From assembly GCA_007128495.1 (NCBI GenBank), contig SKXH01000094.1:1-15704 (forward strand): DNA of 15,704 nt, given 5' to 3'. Below are positions 6,014-12,498 of this stretch, in pieces. Position numbers and translations under genes: made by a program. Within the stretch, counting starts at the first letter, position 1, and every line of letters begins with the position of its first letter. The notes under the pieces were generated by a model that did not search any database, was not told the origin of the DNA, and saw nothing but the letters and a program-made list of their open reading frames with translations. Origin of the DNA: Bacteroidota bacterium (GTDB lineage: Bacteria > Bacteroidota > Ignavibacteria > T3Sed10-11).

Positions 6014-6042
6014 AATATAGATACTATAAAGATAAAAATCAA
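6014..6042 (-). promoter_or_regulatory. Predicted sigma70-type promoter of the fibronectin-like gene
   Basis: On the - strand TTGATT (6042-6037), 17 bases, then TATATT (6019-6014), the same boxes and spacing as at the cold-shock gene. The predicted start near 6007 leaves a very short leader (~18 bases). Confidence 0.6.
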
Positions 6043-6050
6043 CTTAAAAT

Positions 6051-6091
6051 AAAAAAACCCCATCCTCGACCTCTAGAAATGGGGTTTTTTT
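6051..6091. terminator. Terminator after the TPR gene, symmetric on both strands
   Basis: AAAAAAACCCCAT (6051-6063) and ATGGGGTTTTTTT (6079-6091) are exact inverted copies around a 15-base loop. The T-run is present whichever strand is read. It follows the stop of the - strand TPR gene at 6115 by 23 bases. Confidence 0.88.
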
Positions 6092-6114
6092 CAAATAATT
6101 CTCATAATGAGCAA

Positions 6115-7095
6115 TTATCGTAACTCTTCGAGTTCATACTCTGCATTTCGCCGGTAGCGTGAATCTTTGGCGGCTTCTTCAAATGCAGCAATTGCTTCCT
6201 GTTTTCTTCCCTGATTTCGCAATGCGACACCAAGCTCGAAATATTCGCCGCCTTTTTGGCCGCCGGTCTTATATTCTATAGCATTTCGTGCATGCTCTTC
6301 AGCACGCTGATAGTTGCCGCGACGATTATTAGCAACCGCAAGGAGTAAATACGCTTGGCTGTGCTGGTCATATGCTTCGATTGCCTTCTCAAGAGTATTG
6401 ATAGCTTCATTGATCCGACCTCGCTCGAGTATCTCATTCCCTTGTGCAGTATACGCACTGGCCAATCCCCTCCGGGCCTGCTGCATCGCGGGCTCAAGCT
6501 CGAGAGCCGTTGAGTACGCTTCTATTGCATTGTTATACTGCTGCAAACTAACGTATGCGCCAGCCAGTCCTGCATATGCGACAGCATAGTTCGGGTTCAT
6601 TTCAATAGCCCGTTGGAAATTTTCGACTGCTTCCTGCTCCTGATTATTTCGCCGTTTTGCAATAGCAATCCGGTTATAGAAACGCGGGTCAGGATTAATT
6701 TCCACTGCTTCTTTATAACGATCAATGGCACCTGAATAATTTCCTGCACTGAACAGTTCCTCACCCAAGCCCATATAAGCACCGGATAAAGCTCTTCCGA
6801 CAGTTTCCATATCGGATCCGTGATCGAGTGCATCATTCAATGAGTTGATGGCATCATCAAAACGCTGCATTCGTAGCAGGGCTACCCCCTTTTGATAATA
6901 GTACCGGTGGTCTTCTACGATTTCCAGCGCCTCTGAGTATTTATTGACGGCTTCGGCTAAATTGCCCGCACGCAAATGCGAGTTCCCCTCATTGAAGAGC
7001 TCATCCGCCTGTACCTGTGGGTCGTCGTGTTGTTGTGCAAGACCTATCAGACCGACAGACAGCAAGAGTACCAGCAACATTGCGATTCTCTTCAT
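6115..7095 (-). CDS. Secreted or periplasmic TPR-repeat protein
   Basis: 326 residues from the ATG at 7095. A longer open frame extends to 7182 but would overlap tRNA-Leu. The chosen start has GGAGGGTGA a few bases upstream and begins a clean signal peptide (MKRIAMLLVLLLSVGLIGLA, then QQ). The mature protein is almost entirely tetratricopeptide repeats, about eight, e.g. 35-60 (NEGNSHLRAGNLAEAVNKYS), 64-92, 102-135, 136-168, 170-202, 204-240, 246-274 and 282-312. Such repeats form a helical scaffold for protein-protein contacts; no partner or enzymatic domain is visible. Two tRNA genes lie directly upstream on the same strand with no terminator in the 39-base gap, so a mixed tRNA-mRNA transcript is likely. 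A strong terminator follows. Confidence 0.88.
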   Translation of the reverse strand: MKRIAMLLVLLLSVGLIGLAQQHDDPQVQADELFNEGNSHLRAGNLAEAVNKYSEALEIVEDHRYYYQKGVALLRMQRFDDAINSLNDALDHGSDMETVGRALSGAYMGLGEELFSAGNYSGAIDRYKEAVEINPDPRFYNRIAIAKRRNNQEQEAVENFQRAIEMNPNYAVAYAGLAGAYVSLQQYNNAIEAYSTALELEPAMQQARRGLASAYTAQGNEILERGRINEAINTLEKAIEAYDQHSQAYLLLAVANNRRGNYQRAEEHARNAIEYKTGGQKGGEYFELGVALRNQGRKQEAIAAFEEAAKDSRYRRNAEYELEELR

Positions 7096-7134
7096 TAGTA
7101 TCACCCTCCATATAGTGTTATGTTTATTTAAAAT

Positions 7135-7222
7135 TGGTGCGGAAGGGGGGACTTGAACCCCCATGCCCTTTCGAGGCACCACCCCCTCAAGATGGCGTGT
7201 CTACCAATTCCACCACTTCCGC
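7135..7222 (-). tRNA. tRNA-Leu (anticodon GAG), CCA encoded
   Basis: Read on the - strand, GCGGAAG (7222-7216) pairs with CTTCCGC, the discriminator is A7138, and CCA (7137-7135) is encoded. The anticodon stem CCATC/GGTGG holds the loop TTGAGGG, so the anticodon is GAG. A long variable arm (GCCTCGAAAGGGC) marks a class II tRNA, with T arm GGGGG-TTCAAGT-CCCCC. Confidence 0.96.
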
Positions 7223-7234
7223 ATATATGATCAG

Positions 7235-7307
7235 TGAGGCTGGATGGATTCGAACCATCGGCCACCTGCTTAAAAGGCAGATGCTCTACCAGCTGAGCTA
7301 CAGCCTC
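7235..7307 (-). tRNA. tRNA-Lys (anticodon TTT)
   Basis: On the - strand GAGGCTG (7307-7301) pairs with CAGCCTC (7242-7236), with discriminator A7235. The anticodon stem TCTGC/GCAGG holds the loop CTTTTAA, so the anticodon is TTT. The T arm is GATGG-TTCGAAT-CCATC. CCA is not encoded, unlike in the neighbouring tRNA-Leu 12 bases downstream. Confidence 0.96.
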
Positions 7308-7333
7308 GGTTATAAAAACGACAATAATCTAAT

Positions 7334-7362
7334 AAGATAAAAAACATCTCAGGGAATGTCAA
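7334..7362 (-). promoter_or_regulatory. Promoter of the tRNA-Lys/tRNA-Leu (and probably TPR) transcript
   Basis: On the - strand there is a perfect -35 box TTGACA (7362-7357), a 17-base spacer and TATCTT (7339-7334), 26 bases ahead of tRNA-Lys. The stop codon TGA (7361-7359) of the upstream membrane protein gene lies inside the -35 box. Confidence 0.75.
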
Positions 7363-7637
7363 CTTTGTGATGCAGATTCGGCATTTTCGCTTACTTCTTC
7401 TTTCTTTCTATAAAGCAATGCCAGCGGAATTATAATACAATAACCGATGATCAACAATATCGGTGCAATCACTATCGGCATCACGCCGTCAACCGATCCC
7501 TCTAACATAAACAAATATCCTATTATAATTACTCCCACACCGACAAGCAGCATAATGTAATTTACTTTTGTCAGGGGAAGCGTTCGATCGCCGCGCTGTT
7601 TACGTCTTGATCTTTTCTTTTTAACGGGTCGTGCCAT
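7359..7637 (-). CDS. Small two-helix membrane protein, unknown function
   Basis: 92 residues. The first 18 are very basic (KKKRSRRKQRGDR), followed by LTKVNYIMLLVGVGVIIIGY, a first membrane helix at about 26-45. A second helix at about 53-75 carries IAPILLIIGYCIIIPLALL, and an acidic/Ser-rich tail ends the protein. The basic N-terminus suggests it lies in the cytoplasm, with both ends inside. The pattern of Asn-Tyr before helix 1 and a 'P-x-x-x-x-x-G' helix 2 resembles short DUF3098-like proteins, but I cannot confirm membership. The ATG has no strong ribosome-binding site. Upstream lies the candidate small RNA with its terminator, so the gene is either reached by readthrough or controlled by that leader. 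Its stop codon overlaps the tRNA promoter. Confidence 0.75.
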   Translation of the reverse strand: MARPVKKKRSRRKQRGDRTLPLTKVNYIMLLVGVGVIIIGYLFMLEGSVDGVMPIVIAPILLIIGYCIIIPLALLYRKKEEVSENAESASQS

Positions 7638-7675
7638 AGAATTGTTACACCAGTATTTTTTATTTGCCCCGTGAG

Positions 7676-7759
7676 AATTAAAAAGCCCGGTGTTGGGGGG
7701 GACACCGGGCTTGACCTTTTGAATTACAACAGTCAGGGGAGAAACTGTCGTAACGGTCT
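7676..7759 (-). ncRNA. Candidate small RNA (or attenuator leader) with two C-rich hairpin loops
   Basis: A promoter (7766-7793) predicts a start near 7759 and a terminator ends about 84 bases later; no open frame with a ribosome-binding site lies between. Read on the - strand, the RNA folds as follows: GACC (7758-7755) pairs with GGTC (7716-7713). Inside that is a 10-bp stem TTACGACAGT (7753-7744) with ACTGTTGTAA (7733-7724), including one G-U pair, and the loop TTCTCCCCTG. Next, directly abutting, is the terminator stem with the loop CCCCCCCA. Both apical loops are C-rich and could pair with Shine-Dalgarno sequences, as known for C-rich-loop sRNAs of Staphylococcus. It could instead be a 3'-UTR product of lolD or a leader of the downstream membrane protein gene. 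I match it to no named RNA family. Confidence 0.5.
7683..7712 (-). terminator. Terminator of lolD operon and of the candidate small RNA
   Basis: On the - strand an 11-bp perfect stem AAGCCCGGTGT (7712-7702) with ACACCGGGCTT (7693-7683) and the loop CCCCCCCA runs into TTTAATT. It is the only terminator behind the cluster that starts at aspS, and it is also the 3' end of the predicted short transcript from the promoter at 7766-7793. Confidence 0.88.
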
Positions 7760-7765
7760 ATACCA

Positions 7766-7793
7766 AATATACGTTTTTTCTACTAAATGTCAA
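7766..7793 (-). promoter_or_regulatory. Predicted sigma70-type promoter inside the lolD 3' region
   Basis: On the - strand TTGACA (7793-7788, perfect -35), a 16-base spacer and TATATT (7771-7766) predict a start near 7759. It lies 14 bases beyond the lolD stop and points to the short hairpin RNA and then the small membrane protein gene. Confidence 0.65.
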
Positions 7794-7806
7794 TATCTGA
7801 GAAAAA

Positions 7807-8517
7807 TTAATTTCGGTTTTTTTCCGGTACAGAATCGTCTATTTTTCCGTCTAAAAGCCGTACTATCCGGTCTGCTTTTCCGGCCAACTCAAGATTATGC
7901 GTAACAATGAAGAGAGTAATACCGATTTCGTGATTCAACTGCCATAAAAGGTTGTGCAATTGCTCGCCCCCGGTGCGGTCGAGATTTCCGGATGGCTCGT
8001 CTGCAAATAAGATTTTCGGATCATTTAATAGCGCTCGTGCTACCGCCACCCGCTGCTGCTCGCCACCCGATAATTCTGACGGAAAATGCGACATCCGATC
8101 CGAAAGAGCCACTAACTTGAGCAATTCTTTTGCTTTTTGCTCGCTTTTTGCAAACGATTTTCCGTGTATCAAACCGGGCATAAGTACATTTTCAAGTGCG
8201 GTAAATTCCGGCAATAGATGGTGGAATTGAAACACAAATCCGATCTCTCTGTTTCGAAAACGCGCCAGCCGATCATCCGAATAATCAAATATATTTTCGG
8301 TACCATAAAATACTTTTCCTTCATTCGGACGATCCAGTCCTCCCAGTATGTGCAGCAATGTGCTCTTCCCGGCACCCGAGGGTCCTATAACAGCGATCGT
8401 TTCTTTTCTTTTGATATCGAGCGATATTCCTTTGAGCACTTCAAGATCATGGCGCTTGGCCATGGTATATCGTTTCGTGATACCTTCGGCTTGTAATATA
8501 TATTTTTGTTTTTTCAT
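7807..8517 (-). CDS. lolD: LolD-type lipoprotein-releasing ABC transporter ATPase
   Basis: 236 residues, standard for LolD. The Walker A motif GPSGAGKS is at 45-52, Q-loop Gln97 in FVFQFHHLLPEFTALEN (a sequence typical of the LolD/MacB group), the signature LSGGEQQRVAVARAL starts at 149, Walker B ILFADEP is at 169-175, and the switch His207 is in VTHN. In the LolCDE complex it powers extraction of lipoproteins from the outer leaflet of the inner membrane for hand-over to LolA. It follows the two permease genes after 19 bases and is the last coding gene of the cluster. The permease neighbours favour LolD over MacB or FtsE. Confidence 0.93.
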   Translation of the reverse strand: MKKQKYILQAEGITKRYTMAKRHDLEVLKGISLDIKRKETIAVIGPSGAGKSTLLHILGGLDRPNEGKVFYGTENIFDYSDDRLARFRNREIGFVFQFHHLLPEFTALENVLMPGLIHGKSFAKSEQKAKELLKLVALSDRMSHFPSELSGGEQQRVAVARALLNDPKILFADEPSGNLDRTGGEQLHNLLWQLNHEIGITLFIVTHNLELAGKADRIVRLLDGKIDDSVPEKNRN

Positions 8518-8536
8518 ACGTTACTTTTCCTCTCCA

Positions 8537-9766
8537 TTACTCCCATCGTACTGCTTGTGCCGGCAATACCCGCGCGGCGCGCTTCGCGGGATATAATGCT
8601 GCAAGTGAAGATAACACAAGTGCAGCGCCGCCGACCGCTACAAAGTCAAATAATCGTATCTCCACAGGCAGTGCAGGGATAATATATACAGTCGGGTCAA
8701 GGGGAAATAAATGATATTGTATTTGTAAGTAGCAAACTATATAGCCGATCAAGCTGCCGAGAACCGATCCTACAATCCCGACCAATATACCTTCAAATAA
8801 GTAAATGCGAATGACTTCACGTTTTGTTGCACCCATTGCTTTCAACACACCGATGTCACGCGTCTTCTCTATCACGGTCATAGTAAGCGATCCGAGAATA
8901 TTGAATGTCGCGACTGCAATAATTAATGATAAAATTATATATGCTCCCCACCGTTCGATCTCCATAACAGAATAGAGATCCCTGTGAAGATCGTACCACG
9001 TTTGCACGATGTATTCATCACCAAGCTCGCGTTGAAGGTCGGTTTTCACCGTTTCAGACTGTCTGAAATTATGAAGGCGAAGTTCTACTCCGGTTATATC
9101 ATCACCCAGATTGAACAAACGCTGTGCACTATACAATGAAACAAATGCATAATTCGCATCGTAATCCTGATTCATCGATTCATAAATCCCCGAAACAATA
9201 TACCGGCGGAGTATCGGCTGCCCGAAACGTAAAAGCGCCGCCTCCATTCCCTGCGGACTGATAACCGTTACCGTATCGCCCTGCATAGCGTTGAGACGGT
9301 CGGCGAGACCAATTCCCAGTACAATTCCGTCAGAATTATCGGGCCGCTCAAGTTGCAGTGAACCGAGCACAATTGATTCATCAACGCCGGATACCTCGGG
9401 CATTTTATCAGGGGCCATCCCCCGGACATTGATTATCCGGTTGATGTTGTTTAAGACGATCATCGACCTGCCGCTCGCCGCAGGTGAGTATACCTTCACC
9501 CGCTCATCCTCACCAAGCACCGAGACAACCCGTTCATATGCAGGCAGTTCGGTTCCGGTTGAGGGCTCAACGCGCAGATGCGGGTCGAAACCGACCAGTA
9601 TATCGGTGACAAGACTGTTGAAGCCATTAAAAACCGACAGCACAATAATAAGAGCAGCAACGCCCACCGTTATTCCGATTACGGAAATTAACGTAATGAT
9701 GCTGATAAAACGTGCTTTACGTTTCGATAAAAGGTATCGTCGTGCTATGAATCGTTCAAATCTCAT
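8537..9766 (-). CDS. LolC/LolE-type lipoprotein-releasing permease (second copy)
   Basis: 409 residues. The N-terminal pattern F-IARRYL...ISIITLISVIGITVGVAALI gives membrane helix 1 (about 20-46). A long periplasmic MacB-like domain follows (about 50-270), then three helices at the C-terminus (about 270-300, 318-350 and 370-400) with the FtsX-type motif EKTRDIGVLKAMGATKREV between helices 2 and 3, which contacts the ATPase. This is the LolC/LolE architecture; I cannot say which of the two it equals functionally. Its ATG overlaps the stop codon of the preceding permease gene (TGATG at 9768-9764), so translation is coupled and a 1:1 heterodimer is likely. lolD follows. Confidence 0.92.
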   Translation of the reverse strand: MRFERFIARRYLLSKRKARFISIITLISVIGITVGVAALIIVLSVFNGFNSLVTDILVGFDPHLRVEPSTGTELPAYERVVSVLGEDERVKVYSPAASGRSMIVLNNINRIINVRGMAPDKMPEVSGVDESIVLGSLQLERPDNSDGIVLGIGLADRLNAMQGDTVTVISPQGMEAALLRFGQPILRRYIVSGIYESMNQDYDANYAFVSLYSAQRLFNLGDDITGVELRLHNFRQSETVKTDLQRELGDEYIVQTWYDLHRDLYSVMEIERWGAYIILSLIIAVATFNILGSLTMTVIEKTRDIGVLKAMGATKREVIRIYLFEGILVGIVGSVLGSLIGYIVCYLQIQYHLFPLDPTVYIIPALPVEIRLFDFVAVGGAALVLSSLAALYPAKRAARVLPAQAVRWE

Positions 9767-10986
9767 CAGGCAAACCGTATTGTTGTAACGGGGTCAAGCC
9801 GTCCGGCAAGCCGTGCCGGTACAATGCTGCAAATGAAACACATTGCCAGCGCAACCGCCGTTACGATCAGGTACTGAAGCGGTTCAATGGCAATCGGCAC
9901 ATAGTTCATATAATAAATTTCACCGGGTATGGAAATAATCTGATATTTATATTGAATAAAGGACAGAATAAATCCAGCCAGATTACCGATTGCAACCCCA
10001 ACCGCACCGATGATCATTCCGTTTATTACAAATATTTTCCCGATGCTTTGCCGCGTCATACCGAGCGCTTTTAGTGTTCCTATCTGTCTGGTTTTTTCCA
10101 TAACGAGCATCAGCATGGTTCCGATGATATTTACCGATGCCACAAGAATAATCAAGCCGAGAATAATCGGGATAGGTTTTTTCTGCAACTCTATCCATGT
10201 AAATAAATGCCGGTACATCTGGTACATAGTCCGCGGGTAATGCGGATAACCGAGTTGTGTAAACAATCCTTCGGAGATATTTTGAATCCGGTCAATGTCG
10301 CTTACCATAATGTCATATCCCGAGACCATACCATCCATCCGCAGCATACGCTGTGCTGATGCGAGATCGACAAAGACATAGATATCATCATATTCCGCCA
10401 TACCTGTTTCATAGAAACCGGTAACTATAAACTGTGCAGCGCGGGCAAAGCCGATATCGGTCCCTTCGGCTTGTTCGAGTGCAAAGATCGTTAACCTGTC
10501 CCCGATATCTGCGGCAAGCCGTCTCGCCAGCTGTCGACCGATTATGATACCCCCGCGGTTCGGTTCCTGCTCGGTAAGATCGAACGATCCGGAAGTTATA
10601 TAATCCTTCATTTCCGCGGCACCGTCTTCCGGTTCTATACCTTTCATAAGAATACCTTCAAAACCTTCACGTGAACGTATCATTCCCTCCCGTTGAATAA
10701 ATGGTGCCACATCCCGTATACCGCCGGTTTCCCGTATCGCTACAACGGTCGTTTCGTAATCCCTGAGCGGTTGATTCTGAAATCCGATCACCTGAATATG
10801 AGAGGAAAATCCGACAAGAGTATCCTCGAGCTTACGCTCGAAGCCGGTAATAATCGCAAGCGCTACAACGAGCACCATCGTGCCGATGGCTACACCGAGG
10901 ATTGCAATAAATGTAATAAAGGATATAAAACCCGTCCGGTGACGGGCAGATAAATGACGGCGGGCTATAAATGATTCATATGCCAT
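9766..10986 (-). CDS. LolC/LolE-type lipoprotein-releasing permease (first copy)
   Basis: 406 residues, paralogous to the permease downstream: FIARRHL...FISFITFIAILGVAIGTMVLV (helix 1, about 20-47), a periplasmic domain (about 50-265), three C-terminal helices, and the cytoplasmic motif MEKTRQIGTLKALGMTRQSI. The gene pair plus lolD gives a LolCDE-like C-E-D2 complex rather than the homodimeric LolF form. It lies 47 bases after prfB. No clear ribosome-binding site precedes ATG 10986; the start is chosen because it aligns with the paralogue's N-terminus. Confidence 0.92.
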   Translation of the reverse strand: MAYESFIARRHLSARHRTGFISFITFIAILGVAIGTMVLVVALAIITGFERKLEDTLVGFSSHIQVIGFQNQPLRDYETTVVAIRETGGIRDVAPFIQREGMIRSREGFEGILMKGIEPEDGAAEMKDYITSGSFDLTEQEPNRGGIIIGRQLARRLAADIGDRLTIFALEQAEGTDIGFARAAQFIVTGFYETGMAEYDDIYVFVDLASAQRMLRMDGMVSGYDIMVSDIDRIQNISEGLFTQLGYPHYPRTMYQMYRHLFTWIELQKKPIPIILGLIILVASVNIIGTMLMLVMEKTRQIGTLKALGMTRQSIGKIFVINGMIIGAVGVAIGNLAGFILSFIQYKYQIISIPGEIYYMNYVPIAIEPLQYLIVTAVALAMCFICSIVPARLAGRLDPVTTIRFA

Positions 10987-11033
10987 AATTGTACATCTAA
11001 TGAGAGTGGCCGGGCATCACAAAAGTTATCATA

Positions 11034-12156
11034 TTACGCTGTTTTTAATTCCGATTGTGAACCGAATTCAATTAAGTATGCTTTAATAAACCGGTCGATA
11101 TCACCGTCCATCACGCCGCGCGTATCGCTCGTTTCAACATTGGTTCGGTGGTCTTTAACCATATTGTAGGGGTGAAACACATACGAACGGATTTGACTTC
11201 CCCACTCGATCTTTTTCTTCGTCCCTTCAACTGCATCACGTTTTGCTTCCTCCTCTTCTTTCATTTTTTGATAGAGTCGGGCCTTCAACATCATCACAGC
11301 ACGTTCGCGATTCTGATGCTGGGATCGTTGCTGCTGACATGATACAACAATGCCCGACGGCAGATGACGCAAACGAACGGCAGTTTCGACCTTATTAACA
11401 TTTTGACCGCCTTTACCGCCTGCCCGGAATGTATCCATTTCAATGTCGGCGGGATTGATTTCGATATCAAAATCTTTTTCGTTTTCAATTTCCGGATAGA
11501 TAAACACGGAAGCAAACGATGTATGGCGCCGTGCATTTGCATCGAACGGTGAAATACGCACCAGACGATGAACGCCGTTTTCCGCCTTCAGATAACCATA
11601 TGCATAACTACCTTTTATCTCGATCGTGGTGCTTTTAATTCCCGCTCCGTCGCCTTCGAGCATATCGAACATGGTTGCCTGAAAACCTTTACGTTCCGCC
11701 CAGCGCAGATACATGCGCATAAGCATTTGCGCCCAATCCTGCGCTTCGGTGCCACCTGCTCCGGCATGTATCGTGAGCAATGCATTACGTTGATCGTCCT
11801 CATCGCTCAACATGCTGTAAAATTCCAGGTCGGCTATTCCCTCTTTTACTTTCTGCAATTCCGCTTCAATTTCTGACCGTAAAGAATTATCGTCCGATTC
11901 TTCATCGAGTTCAATGAGTGCGGCCAGGTCTTCGACTTGTTTATTAAGATCCGCCCACGAATCCACCCATTCTTTGCGCATTGTTATTTCACGCATTATT
12001 TTTTGGGCGGCGATATTGTCTTGCCAGAACCCGGGTTCCTGGGTCTTTTCCTGCAGCTCTGCTATCTCGTGCTCTTTTCGCTCAATGTCAAAGATACCTC
12101 CGTAAATAGAGGATCTTTGATCGAAGATCGTTAACTTCGGTTTTTATTTCTTGCAT
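11034..12156 (-). CDS. prfB: Peptide chain release factor 2, with programmed +1 frameshift
   Basis: The complete protein needs two frames. Frame 1 starts at ATG 12156 (ribosome site GAGAGGTGA) and reads 22 codons to CTT followed by an in-frame TGA (12090-12088). Skipping one base (T12090) continues in the frame that ends at 11034, giving 373 residues. The tripeptide SPF falls at 202-204 (UGA/UAA recognition, specific to RF2) and GGQ at 249-251 (peptidyl-tRNA hydrolysis), almost the same positions as in E. coli RF2. The first 53 residues are missed if only the long frame with ATG 11996 is annotated. Expression is autoregulated: low RF2 makes ribosomes pause at TGA and shift. It sits between the AtuA small gene (17-base gap) and the lol genes. 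Confidence 0.96.
12087..12102 (-). promoter_or_regulatory. RF2 autoregulatory frameshift site
   Basis: On the - strand the site reads CGG AGG TAT CTT TGA C. The slippery CTT (12093-12091) and stop TGA (12090-12088) followed by C form the classical weak-termination context, and GGAGG, an internal Shine-Dalgarno-like element, sits 3 bases upstream of CTT. It is codon 22-23 of prfB. Confidence 0.96.
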
Positions 12157-12173
12157 AGTATCACCTCTCCAAT

Positions 12174-12497
12174 TTAAACTGTTTCTTCTATATCAATTTC
12201 CATGCGTAATAGTGCCGCAGCAAAGGTTTTACCCTGCGCATCGGTCATCAGCGATTTTGTACCGCCTCCGCCGAGCGCTCCGTGCAGTAGAAAATTCAAT
12301 GCGCCGAGATTCGGCAATTCAAACCGCTCTACATCCCCTTTCACCATTTCGCCGAAAAATGATTTCACTTTTTCGGCGGTTACATATTTTTTCAGTATGG
12401 GATAGTGTTTTTCATCACGGGCAATCAACCCGATATTTGCCGTATCCCCTTTATCGCCCGACCGGGCATGCGCTATATCAATTAAACGTATATGCAT
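12174..12497 (-). CDS. AtuA-associated small protein (AtuA C-terminal-like domain)
   Basis: 107 residues. The N-terminus IRLIDIAHARSGDKGDTANIG carries the ARSGDKG-x-x-x-NIG motif typical of the small domain that accompanies AtuA/DUF1446, either fused at its C-terminus or as a separate protein as here. A glycine run (LGGGG, about 75-79) follows. The biochemical role is not established; family context is catabolism of acyclic terpenes or other branched acyl compounds. The ATG is separated from the stop codon of the large AtuA gene by one base, so the two are translationally coupled and probably form one complex. prfB starts 17 bases downstream. Confidence 0.85.
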   Translation of the reverse strand: MHIRLIDIAHARSGDKGDTANIGLIARDEKHYPILKKYVTAEKVKSFFGEMVKGDVERFELPNLGALNFLLHGALGGGGTKSLMTDAQGKTFAAALLRMEIDIEETV

Positions 12498-12498
12498 A

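Noticed and set aside
7096..7182. Longer start of the TPR protein
   Set aside because: It would read through tRNA-Leu; ATG 7095 has a strong ribosome-binding site and begins the signal peptide.
7671..7904. 77-residue + strand open frame over the lolD end
   Set aside because: It crosses a terminator and antisense lolD, with no ribosome-binding site or recognisable features.
12088..12090. TGA in prfB as a nonsense mutation or selenocysteine codon
   Set aside because: The CTT TGA C context with an upstream GGAGG is the standard RF2 frameshift site, and the downstream frame continues the protein.
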